DNA from: Cordylochernes scorpioides
Lineage: Eukaryota; Arthropoda; Arachnida; Pseudoscorpiones; Chernetidae
DNA: 64,000 nucleotides
Assembly (NCBI GenBank): GCA_030710605.1
Contig: CP092868.1
Coordinates: forward strand, 23,748,987 to 23,812,986
Direction of reading: 5' to 3'
The notes below the pieces were generated by a model, which saw only the letters and a program-made list of their open reading frames with translations, was not told where the DNA came from and searched no databases. The translations under genes and the position numbers were made by a program. Below, one piece after another: positions 54,676 through 64,000 of this stretch (its first letter is position 1; each line of letters starts with the position of its first letter).

Positions 54676-55375
54676 AGATGTTATAATCGGGAGGATTTTA
54701 TATATGTTTTTACGTTGTTGTTAACTTTAAATAAACTATTTCCAGATCTCTACATGTCCAAATATTCGGGCCCAGTGGCTGCAGAAAAGCAGACCACAAA
54801 TTTATTCATCTATGGCACATGTAGAGACCTAAAGCTGTGCCGGCTAGCAATAGATGTTAAAGGGGAAATTAACCAATACTTTCTGGTTAAACATATTTTA
54901 ATTTTAGACCAATAAAACTATCTTCCAATGTACATCAGAGTTATTTATTAAACACAAATAAAAATACTTAATAGAATCACGCACATATATAAAATTTTAA
55001 AAACTATATATAAGGTTAAAATAGGGAGGAGTTTAATATACATATAAATATAAACACACACAAAAAAGGCCTATCATGCCAAAATCCCCAGATTATCCCC
55101 ACCTACCTTGACATCCAGCCACCCAAGTCCAGGATTCGATAAAGGGCGGCTAAGACCGCAGCCAGCGGCCTGAGCCCTCAGCAACTTCCAGTCCTCAGCT
55201 TCTCAGGAAAAAAAATCAAACTCCAATTAAAAAATATATAAATATCCCGCTTCCTCTTGCCCCAGTGTTGCTGGGCTCACCCCCAAGGGTATCATCATCT
55301 CTTCTCTCTCACAGTGAAAAAAATTATATAAAAAAAAGTATATTTAAAAAATAATAAAATCTATATCTATATATA

Positions 55376-56793
55376 CACTGCGTGACATTGAAAATGGAAC
55401 ACCAAGAAATAGTGGCCAGAAAGTGATGAAACTCGGCAGACAGAGAGAGACAGGGACGAACAATAAGTGATCTTTATTTCAAAATGATAGTCATAATACA
55501 GAGCGAGAACGGCGTCGGCTTAGTAGCAAGTAGGACCACCGCGGACGGCGATGCACGCAGCAACACGTCTAGGTAGAGAGTCAATCAGAGTACGGATGGC
55601 GTCCTGAGGGATGGCTCTCCATTCCCTCTCAACCATTTGCCACAGTTCGTCTTCTGAACGCGGCTGTGGCAAGGCATGCAAACGGCGTCCAATGATGTCC
55701 CAGACGTGCTCGATTGGTGAGAGATCAGGAGAGTACGGTGGCCAGGGAAGCATCTGTACATCTTGCAGAGCTTGTTGGCTAATGCGAGCAGTGTGCGGTT
55801 GGGCGTTATCCTGCTGATAAAGGGCATTGGGTACCCCCTGAAGGTAGGGGAGTGTCACCGGTCGCAGCACATCATCACGATACGTTTGGCCGTCATAGTG
55901 CCCTGAATACGAAGTAAAGGTGACCTGGAATCATACGCGATTGCGCCCCAAACCATGATTCCACGTTGTCGCACGGTGGGGCGTTCCACAATTGCTGCCG
56001 GATTGGACCTTTCTCCACGTCGACGCCACACGCGTACACGGCGACTATCACTGGACAAGCAGAAACGCGACTCATCTGAGAACACGACCCTGTGCCATTC
56101 CGTCATCCACGTCGATCTAGCCCGGCACCATTCCAAACGTTGGCGCCTATTCGGTGGGGTCAATGGCAGTCTTCTTAGCGGACGGCATGAGTGCAAGCCA
56201 TTAGCAACCAATCGACGGGAAATGGTTCTGGTCGAGATGGAATGATCTAGGGTGTCTTTCACATGTTGCAGGATGGCGGTACAAGTGGCTTGTGGGGCCG
56301 CCACTGCTTGTCGAAGGATACGCCGATCCACACGTGCTGACGTCACTCTGGTTGCACCGACATTCCTATAAATTGCCACATTTCCTTGTTCCAACCATCT
56401 TCTCCACAGTCGGTGCACCGTGGACGCACCAAGGTGTGTATCAGCTGCGATTTGACGTATGGACCAACCTGCCCTTTTCAGTCCGATCACCATGCCCCTC
56501 GTAAAAGCGTCTGTCTGCTTAAACTGCCTCCGTTTACGATGACCTGGCATTCTCTGTTATTACACGTGTCTTTTGACACAAGAACAAAATTTCTACAATG
56601 ATTTTCCTTGAAGAAATAACGACACGAATACTGTTCTTTCTGCAAGTTCCTTCCCTTATATCTTACTCCATGTGCGCACGAGAGCTGCGCATTTTACATC
56701 ATTTGCATAACTCGGTTAGGCGCGTCTACCCTGAAATTTGCATAATTTTCTGGCCACTATTTCTTGGTGTTCCATTTTCAATGTCACGCAGTG
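55376..56793 (-). mobile_element. Tc1/mariner-superfamily transposon, TIRs intact
   Basis: Terminal inverted repeats start cactgcgtgacattgaaaat and extend about 47 bp. TA lies on both sides (55374-55375, 56794-56795). 1418 bp with one transposase gene broken by a frameshift. Confidence 0.95.
55520..56550 (-). pseudogene. Tc1-like transposase, one frameshift
   Basis: Starts MPGHRKRRQF at 56550. N-terminal helix-turn-helix (GWSIRQIAADTHLGASTVHR), second DNA-binding part, catalytic VFSDESRF. The frame changes near 55860, then QQDNAQPHTA and SPDLSPIEHVWD give the second Asp and the Glu. I count 32 residues between that Asp and Glu, against 34 in ordinary Tc1. Ends GGPTCY. Confidence 0.9.
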
Positions 56794-57126
56794 TATATAT
56801 AATTGAATGTCTGTCTGTCTGTACTCTATAGATTCAAACACCATACATCCAATCGCCGTGAAAATTTGGGATATTATTAGGTATATCCCCGGGAAGGTTT
56901 TTGAAAAATAATTTCTTGAATATCTTGAATATCCTTAGAGTTATTTGCAGATTTGTAGATTTAACTCGCAAGCAGCGCCACCATTGCGACGATGATAACA
57001 AGTTTTTTATCTAAAAGCTTTATTATCACTAAGTTTATTATCTTAAAGATTATTTATCAAAAGTAAGATTATCTCAGGATGACACGGCAATTTATTTGAG
57101 ACAAGAATAATGATACAATTCAAGGC

Positions 57127-57344
57127 TGTTGAAGTTTGAGATTGAATCAAGGAATAAAAGGATTATTTATTAAACAAAGTAACTTAAAACAAGATGTTAA
57201 AGTAGCAAAATTTTAAAGGCAAGTATATGTATAAAGGCGAGAGACAAGGACTATATATATTGACGTCGACCGCAGCGCCGCCGCGGCCGTTGATTGGTCG
57301 ATCCCCCCAATGCTCCACGCCAATTTTGATCGCTTATTCCAACA
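57127..57344 (-). repeat. Copia 3' LTR
   Basis: Starts tgttgaagtttgagattg in plus-strand reading and ends ttattccaaca; a TATATATA at about 57260 could be the promoter element. Confidence 0.92.
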
Positions 57345-58102
57345 CTCCCTCTCGATCCAAAATGTTCAGTAGACCTCTTAAGTAGTGGAATTTGTTTCGT
57401 GGAAGAGGTTTAGTCATTATATCAGCTAGCTGTTCTGAGCTGCAAACATGATGCACTTTAAGTTCACCTTCTTCATGTTTGGATCTAATGAAGTGGTAGC
57501 GAACATCAATATGTTTCGTTCGTTTGTGGAATACTGGATTTTCAACAAGTTTTATTGCTGCTTGGTTGTCGATATAAAGTTCAGTTTCTTTAGTAATATC
57601 ACAGCCGATGCCCTGTAGAAGTCTTCTGATCCAAATCAATTCCTTGGCAGCACTGCAGGCAGCGATGTATTCACTTTCGGTGGTTGAAAGTGCGATAATT
57701 GGTTGTCGTTGGCTTGCCCAAGAAACAGTTCCTCCGTTCATCATGAAGGCATAACCAGTCGTACTTTTTCTGGAGTCAACATCACGAGCAAAATCACTAT
57801 CAGAGTAGCCAACAAGTTGGTCTTGTCCAGTGAAGAGAATTCCCATGTGTGGAGTGCCTTTCAGATAACGGAAAATATTCTTCACTGTTGTACAATGTGC
57901 AGGTCCTGGATATTCTAGGAATTTACTCACTTGTGAAACTGCATAAGTGATATCTGGACATGAAACACATGATGCAAACATAAGGGATCCAACAGCTTCT
58001 CGAAAAGGGAATTTAGGCATCTTTTCCTTTTGTTCTGAAGTAGGACAGTCCTGCTTTGTTAAGATGACAGATGGATCCATAGGCACCGAAGCAGGAATAC
58101 AG
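57334..58102 (-). pseudogene. Copia RNase H
   Basis: GYSDSDFARDVDSRKSTTGY, STTESEYIAA, LYIDNQAAI and TKHIDVRYHFIR are the copia RNase H set. The stop codon lies about 10 bases inside the 3' LTR. Confidence 0.9.
57345..57353 (-). promoter_or_regulatory. Copia polypurine tract
   Basis: Minus strand gagagggag-type purine run directly before the 3' LTR, where second-strand synthesis would begin. Confidence 0.75.
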
Positions 58103-58990
58103 TCAGCCCATATTAAATTTACTCAAAATTTTGTCAATATATGATGACTGGTGAATGAAAATACTTGCCCTATCTTCTGACTGCTCTATTTGTAGCCCAA
58201 CAAAAAAGTTAACACTTCCAGATGTAATATCAAATGCGTGTTCTAACTCATCCATTATAATAGCTATTGCCTCTTTATCTTTAGATAGAATAATTCCATC
58301 ATCAACATAGAGAGTTAAGATAACATTTGAATCATTGTGTGTTCCAATGAAAATGCACGGGTCGGCGTCTGATGTTTTGAAATTATGGCTATACAAAAAA
58401 TTGGCAAATTTCTTATTCCAATTTCTAGAAGATTGTCTCAGACCATACAGACTTTTATGTAATCTATAGCAGCTATTATCATCTCTCTTGTAGCCTTCTG
58501 GTTGTTCAAGATAAACAAGTTCCTCTAATTCGCCATTGAGAAAAGCTGTCTTTACATCGAATTGCTTAAGAAACATCCTTTCAGGAGCAGCGTGTGATAA
58601 AAGAATGCGTAACGAATCATACCTGACTACTGGGCTAAACGTATCGAAATAGTCAACATTTTTGATTTGAGAATAGCCTTTTGCAACTAATCTGGCTTTG
58701 AACCGTTGAATTGTACCATCGGACTCCGTTTTAATTTTATAAACCCATTTACAACCGATAGGTTTATGACCATCTGCCAGACGTTCTAAAGTCCATGTTT
58801 TATTTTTATTTAATGCATCAATCTCTTCATCCATGGCTAATTTCCATCTTTCTGAATCTGAACTTGTTATTGCATCTATATAGTTACTGGGTTCATCAGC
58901 GAGCGCAAAGTTACATTGGCTATCCAAAACTTTAGAGCGTGTTATCATTGGATGGGAACTGATATCGGATACTGGCAGCATTTCCTGCAC
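58103..58990 (-). pseudogene. Copia reverse transcriptase
   Basis: WKLAMDEEIDAL, KWVYKIKTESDG, FDVKTAFLNGELEE, SLYGLRQSSRNW, LYVDDGIIL with the catalytic Asp pair, then a frame change near 58103. Confidence 0.9.
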
Positions 58991-60182
58991 TGGAAGTTTG
59001 TTGTTGCAACTGGTGATTCATCCGGAGCGCTGTCAATCTGAAATATTATTTCTTTCGGTTTGGTAGATTCTCTATCTGAATGTGGAGTAGCTTTCTCATC
59101 GAATGTGACATCTTTAGAAATTCTTATTTTTCTAGTTTTCCAATCCCATAATCTAAAATTTTTGCTTGTATTCTCATAACCTAAAAACATAAGTTTTATC
59201 GATTTATTATCCCACTTTTTACGGTTTTCTTTGGGAATATGCATATAAGCATTACAGCCAAATATTTTATAGTTAGCTACATTAGGCTTTGTGCCAAAGA
59301 AAAGTTCATAAGGTGTCGTTCCAGGGGTTTGCTTAGTCGCACTTCTATTTAGAATATAAGTTGCCGTGTTACATGCCTCAGCCCAAAAAAATCCTGGAAG
59401 ATTTCGTGAATTTAGCATGGACCTGGCTGCTTCCACAATCGTACGATTGTCTCTTGCTATACGTCCTATCTGTTCGTGCACATAAGGTGCAGTGAACTCG
59501 TGAATTATCCCAAATCTTTTACATAAATCTGCAAAATTATCGCTTTTGAATTCTAGCGCATTATCAGTCCTAAGAACTTTTATCTTATTTCCAGTTTGAG
59601 TATAGATTAGAGTAGCATATTCTTTGAATATATCTAGCACATCTGATTTGTTTTTAATAAAATAAATATGGCGATAACCACTAAAGTAATCTTTAAATAA
59701 GCAGAAATACAGATATTTACTTAATGATTGAGTCTGCATTGGGCCACAAATATCAGCATAAATAAACTCACCTAGCTGGTAGTTTTTGCCGTCTGAGGGA
59801 TAGCACGACTTTCTATGGGCTTTTCCAAGTTGGCATCCTTCACAGAAGAAAAATTCTCCCTCTAAATCTTGAGGCTGCAGACCATCCACCAATCCTTTGG
59901 TCGCCATCTCTCGAAGTGTAGCAACTGGAAGATGCGCAAGTCTCTCGTGCCACAACTGAAGCTTGTTCTCGCTGGTGATGTATCCTTGTGATGATGATGA
60001 CGTAACCTTGAAGAGCATCCTGTAGAGGCCGTCATGACGCACTCCTACGGCTTTTAGGTCATTATCCATGAAGATCTGTAGCTTGTCATGTTTGATAATG
60101 ACGTTGAATCCTCTTCTTGTGGACGTAGAAAGGCTATACAAATTTTTCTTTAGTTGCGGCGAGTAGAGCACATTTCTTATGT
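58945..60182 (-). pseudogene. Copia integrase
   Basis: GAG-pre-integrase zinc finger (H...H...CEGCQLGKAH), catalytic Asp in IYADICGP, Asp in LRTDNALEF, Glu in HEQIG. The usual NGRAERDN after the Glu reads IGRIARDN, two changes in a conserved block. The frame breaks near 58990. Confidence 0.88.
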
Positions 60183-60339
60183 TAGTAAATTAAATTTTAT
60201 TGCCATCTATCATTAAATTTTTACACAAATAAATTTACTGGCAATGTGTTTCTTTTTTTAAATATCATCAAGAGATAATATTTGATGATATTTAAAAAAA
60301 GAAACACATTGCCAGTAAATTTATTTGTGTAAAATTTTA
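60183..60339. mobile_element. Foldback insertion in the copia gene
   Basis: 157 bp with long arms (actggcaatgtgtttctttt and its reverse) around atcatcaagagata, flanked by the 13-bp duplication acatttcttatgt (60170-60182, 60340-60352). Related to the foldback at 19940. Confidence 0.85.
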
Positions 60340-60352
60340 ACATTTCTTATGT

Positions 60353-61406
60353 ACGTATTGTACCATCCACCGTCGACGTAGGCTTGAATCTCGATGTCTC
60401 CCATGCCTTCTGCAAGTAGTGTCGAGTTGTCTCCCAAGTAGATTGGATGATCACTGGTGAACGGCGTGTAGGTCTTGAACCACTCTCGTCGAAATGTCAT
60501 GCTGCAGCTTGCACCGCTGTCAGCATACCAAATATCATTGGGCTCTACTTGATTATCGCACAAAATAAGTCCATAATCACTTGAACTTCCTTTTGAATCA
60601 TGAAGATTTTTGGATTTATTTTTCTCATTAGCTAATCTTTTTCTACATTCGCGGCTCCAATGTCCAATTTTGTGACAATAGTGGCATTTAGTGTTCTTCT
60701 TGGCATCTTGAAAAGAACGTTGTGTATCTTTAGGCTTCGTTCGTGCTTGCCTGTGTAATAAGGCCTCATCTTGTTTAGAAGAACCGCTTTGTTGATTCCT
60801 TGTTTCTTCAATCAAAAGTCTTGCAGTTAAATTGTTAAGAGTTTGAGCTTTCGGATCTAACGATTCCCACGCTGCAACAAAGTAGCGCATACTCGAAGGC
60901 AAAGTATTTAAAATTTTTGCTACCTTTTGATCTTCCGTTATGGTTCCGCCCATTTGTGAAATTTGTGCAGAAATATTTTCAATTTTTGCTATGTAATCAC
61001 TTATTGTTTCCGATGTCAATCGTGCATCGAAGAATTGTTGCCAAAGTAGGCCAATAGTAAATTCGGATTTTTGTTCATGAATAGCAAGTAATTTCTGCCA
61101 CATTTGTGAAGCGGAAGTACAGTTCATCAGGGGCTGAAGAAACCTTAATTCGATTGCCTGTGATAACAACATCCTTGCCTTAACGTCCTTTGATTTCCAA
61201 TTCTGTAGTGAACTTTCAGAGTTACTGTCGGAGGAAACAACATTCGGCTTTATTTCTAAGCCTTCCAATAATTCTAGTAATTTTTGTTGTTCCAAAAGAA
61301 GCCTGAATTGGAATTTCCATAGTGAAAAGTTTTCACCATTAAAAACTTTAATCCTTGAAAGACAATCTTCGCTCATCTTCTTTGTCTTGGAATCGGCCAA
61401 CGACAA
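60353..61406 (-). pseudogene. Copia gag and protease
   Basis: Starts MSLADSKTKKMSEDC. Gag core (FNGENFSLWKFQFRLLL, WQQFFDARL), CCHC knuckle CHYCHKIGHWSREC at about residues 240-255, protease DSGAS near residue 297. Interrupted after the protease by the foldback insertion. Confidence 0.9.
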
Positions 61407-61493
61407 AAAGAAACTAGGGTTATGGTTGGCGGTTGACGCCTAAACTTCAAGCAAAACAAAGGCTTACTCACTGCTGGCGGTTAATCCTTTTAG

Positions 61494-61523
61494 GCGCAGT
61501 GGAAGCGTGCTGGGCCCATAACC
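61494..61523 (-). promoter_or_regulatory. Copia primer-binding site for initiator tRNA-Met half
   Basis: The plus strand next to the 5' LTR reads gtgctgggcccataacc, i.e. the sequence of tRNA-iMet ending in its anticodon loop. The minus strand (ggttatgggcccagc) is therefore complementary to an internal half-tRNA, as known for Drosophila copia. Similarity to the tRNA continues to about 30 bases (gcgcagtggaagc). Confidence 0.85.
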
Positions 61524-61739
61524 TGTTGAAGTTTGAGATTGAATCAAGGAATAAAAGGATTATTTATTAAACAAAGTAACTTAAAACAAGATGTTAAAGT
61601 AGCAAAATTTTAAAGGCAAGTATATGTATAAAGGCGAGAGACAAGGACTATATATATTGACGTCGACCGCAGCGCCGCCGCGGCCGTTGATTGGTCGATC
61701 CCCCAATGCTCCACGCCAATTTTGATCGCTATTCCAACA
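61524..61739 (-). repeat. Copia 5' LTR
   Basis: Same sequence as the 3' LTR except one C fewer in the C run and one T fewer near the end. Confidence 0.92.
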
Positions 61740-61979
61740 AAGGCGAAGATACTATTCCTTTAACTTCCAATTACCGAGGGAACCAATTAATATTGATTTT
61801 TTATTCAAATTATCGAGTATTTTTCAAGGGACCGGAAAAATGTTCACTTTATCGAGAGATTCGTTAGACAAACCTTTACTCGGTAAAACCCGGCGAAGCC
61901 CCGCTAGTTAAATATAAAAATTATTAAACAAAATTTAACAAAAAATATATAAAAATTATAAAATATTGAATTTAAAAAT

Positions 61980-62090
61980 AATTTCAAAAATCTATGTTTT
62001 TCCATCGCAGTAAGGACAGTAGAAATTGTTTTATTTTAAAAAGAATATTACGCCTCTAAAATAGTTTTATAATTTGATAATTAGTAGTGT
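61980..62090. repeat. Family C end fragment
   Basis: tttttccatcgcagtaagga, then agtagaaattgttttatttt and attacgcctctaaaatag. Confidence 0.7.
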
Positions 62091-62099
62091 TGGATCTGG

Positions 62100-62610
62100 G
62101 CATCTTGGGGTCAGCTTGGGAAAGGTTCAGGGCTCGTGGTGGAGCTGGTGTTCTGCATGAAGATGGTGATTATAACACCCAACATGGGCTTGTGGCTTGC
62201 CCATAGGCATGCTGGAGTCTGCCTTGGTACTGGTGGAGTCAAGTCAAGCACCATAGGTGAGTGGCTTGACTACAGAGAAGGGGCGTCTGAGTCCATCTTG
62301 GACTCTGGCTTGAGTTCAAGTCTGCCACCAAGGGACATGTGGTTCGACCACCAGGAAGGCGTGTCTGAGTCCATCTCAGACTAGCTTGGTAGGGCCAGGT
62401 CATCCATCACAGGTCAGGTGGCTTGACCACAGGAAGTGGATCTCAGTCTCTGGCTCGGTGCTGCCAAGGCTAAAGGCGGCTTCAGGCTCCATCTCGACAC
62501 CTCGCAATCACCAGAGGTTTGTAGCTTAGATGGACAAAGGTGGGATATGGTTAGGTTAGGTGGGGTTCTGGCTTATTTTGGCATGATATGGTCACGAGGT
62601 GTCCTAACAT
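62100..62610. other. GC-richer block with imperfect 85-bp repeats
   Basis: Three loose repeats of gtggcttgaccacaggaag followed by gtctgagtccatct. Open frames exist but no domain is recognised. Confidence 0.45.
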
Positions 62611-62944
62611 TAAGATTATATTTTTAAGATACTATAGTAAAAGAAATCAAAAATAAAATAAATAAATTTTGTGTTAAAATGACACTCAAAATGAATATGA
62701 TGATAATAATAATGATATATTCATTGGAATCATCAAGGCTACTGTTAAGAGTTTTAATAATATAATATCATAATGAATATACCATTTGTTAAAACAATAT
62801 TTATCTGGCAAATATTGTTTATATATGGAGTTAGATTGTTTGTTTTCTTGAATTGAGGTGTATCATTTTTTTGAAAAAAGTGTCTGGTGTGAGGTTGAAT
62901 AAAGGTTAGCAGGAACGTGGTTCTGCTATGAATTATTATCCTTT

Positions 62945-63372
62945 GAATATATATATATGATGCACTAGCGCGCCATCTGTTATCAAAATTCAAAACTATT
63001 TTAAAGGCGTAAGATTCTTTTTGATATTAAACAATTTCTACTGCCCTTATTGCAATGGAAAAATTAAATTGCTCGAAGCATATTATATATTTATAAATGT
63101 ATGTAATTCTACTGTCCTCAAAGCTTATGTCCATAGTTCTTCTAAAATACCCATTCAAAGAGTCTACCATTAGTATCACTATAAAAGGAAGTTCCAAAAA
63201 TGCAATATAACAGCAGTATGGTAGATTAAACTGGCGAAACCGCTGAGAGGGTTCACCACTGATGATCCAGGCCCTCTCATTAATTTTTCCATTGCAGCAA
63301 GAGCAGTAGAAATTGTTTAATATCAAAAAGAATCTTACGCCTTTAAAATAGTTTTGAATTTTGAATATATAT
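62945..63372. mobile_element. Family C element with complete long terminal inverted repeats
   Basis: Left arm from about 62995 (caaaactattttaaaggcg, then ttctactgcccttattgcaa) and right arm to about 63362 are reverse complements over roughly 100 bp. They enclose a core at 63213-63278. Confidence 0.8.
63213..63278 (+). ncRNA. Family C hammerhead-like core, slightly damaged
   Basis: As 25658 but GCAGT weakens stem III, and CTGATGA is followed by TCCAG instead of GCCAG. Helix IV GAGAGGG/CCCTCTC is intact. Confidence 0.45.
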
Positions 63373-63815
63373 ATATTGAATGTGTCAGAATGATGTAACA
63401 ACAACGTCCAAAGGTGGCATAAACCGTCCACCACTTATGGACAGGGAGAGGGGCAGACGACCAATCTGGAAGAAGCTCAGCTGGCGGCACTCAATTCTAT
63501 GTCATTCTTGTTGAAGGCGTTATTAGATCATTCTCCATGTCACTTTATTACTTGATTGTTCTCCATAATGCACATAAGTGAACAAGAAAAAGTCAAAAAG
63601 ATAAATAATATCGATCCAACGTGCTCATTTGACCATGTTGATACAGTAGAGTCAATGGCGCAACAATAGGAAGGATCCTACTTTGTTTGCATGTTGGCTG
63701 GCTCGAACCGTTGAAAGCGATGTTCTTGTTGTAGTGTTTAATGTATTTTGTGTGACATGTGTTTGTACAGTATCGTTTACTTAATTGAGGAACTGATTAA
63801 GTCTGTTTATTTTTT
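63373..63815. other. No gene recognised
   Basis: Unique-looking sequence without a recognisable frame or repeat. Confidence 0.4.
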
Positions 63816-63819
63816 CACT

Positions 63820-64000
63820 ATAATCATAACTCCGCCATTGCCGGTCCCAAGCCCAGATGTAAAAGGAGGAGGGGGAGCAGTAACAAGCTCGTTAAAAAAA
63901 AACAGGGTTCAGTTGGCACCCTGTAAGGGCTCCTATCCTTGGGTTACAGGATAATCAGCACCGTCTGTTCTCCATGTTAGGAGCGGCTGCACAAGGCGTC
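63820..64000. repeat. Dispersed repeat family F, reversed
   Basis: aactccgccattgccggtcc, taacaagctcgtt and ctccatgttaggagcggctg are the reverse of the 4548 copy; runs off the window. Confidence 0.7.

Larger units (their letters stand above)
57127..61739 (-). mobile_element. Ty1/copia LTR retrotransposon, near complete
   Basis: LTRs of 218 and 216 bp begin TG and end CA, with 5-bp target duplication AAGGC (57122-57126, 61740-61744). Coding order gag, protease, integrase, RT, RNase H confirms copia. The LTRs differ by two single-base indels only, so insertion is recent. The coding region has two frame changes and a foldback insertion. Confidence 0.95.
55360..61912 (-). repeat. Family E repeat carrying two nested insertions
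   Basis: Minus-strand family E sequence is split first by the Tc1 element in its TA-rich end and again by the copia element. Its pieces are 55360-55375, 56794-57126 and 61740-61912 (ending ccggcgaagccccgctagt). Confidence 0.8.

Noticed and set aside
62136..62627. Two plus-strand open frames in a GC-rich block
   Set aside because: Imperfect repeats explain the open frames and no family could be recognised.

Overview
The window is nuclear DNA from an invertebrate animal, AT-rich and heavily loaded with transposable elements. Spliceosomal introns, an anoctamin gene, a cytosolic ribosomal protein gene with intronic H/ACA-like RNAs, a copia element primed by initiator tRNA-Met, Tc1 and pogo-type elements and several LINE families all point to a metazoan. 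An arthropod is plausible, but the species cannot be fixed from the sequence.

Two host genes are present. (1) Positions 1438-17762, plus strand: the last 13 coding exons of an anoctamin/TMEM16 protein, 475 residues, with every splice phase agreeing and all six calcium-ligand positions retained; the 5' exons lie before the window. Its introns are either tiny (58 and 59 bp) or swollen by repeats. (2) Positions 44081-37861, minus strand: a complete four-exon gene for ribosomal protein eL42 (RpL36A), with three related H/ACA-like RNAs in introns 1 and 2. Fragments of other genes also occur: a U6 snRNA pseudogene and an RpL5 (uL18) fragment carried inside an inverted-repeat element.

Nearly everything else is mobile DNA. 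1-930: tandem array of a pogo-type MITE. 5.0-6.1 kb and 9.7-10.8 kb: minisatellites in anoctamin introns. 18-31.7 kb: dense mosaic of MITEs, foldback elements, tRNA-SINEs and LINE pieces. 31.8-36.0 kb: near full-length I-group LINE with endonuclease, RT and RNase H, broken by frameshifts. 38.1-40.0 kb: higher-order satellite in eL42 intron 3. 45.9-55 kb: unclassified interspersed repeats, a 5'-truncated LINE with a 565-residue RT ORF and a 14-bp target duplication, and tRNA-like sequences. 55.4-61.9 kb: a nest in which a Tc1 transposon and a Ty1/copia retrotransposon sit inside one older repeat. 62-64 kb: repeats.

The most unusual content is self-cleaving-ribozyme-like sequence. One family carries small hammerhead ribozymes (four copies, with compensatory stem changes), and one copy inserted exactly on an anoctamin splice donor and duplicated it. 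A foldback family carries a hammerhead-like motif with one extra base. A third family contains all three core strands of a hammerhead with exactly placed stems, but in an order that is not a circular permutation of the known types; in a single molecule it would have to fold as two kissing hairpins. That family is the best candidate for something undescribed.
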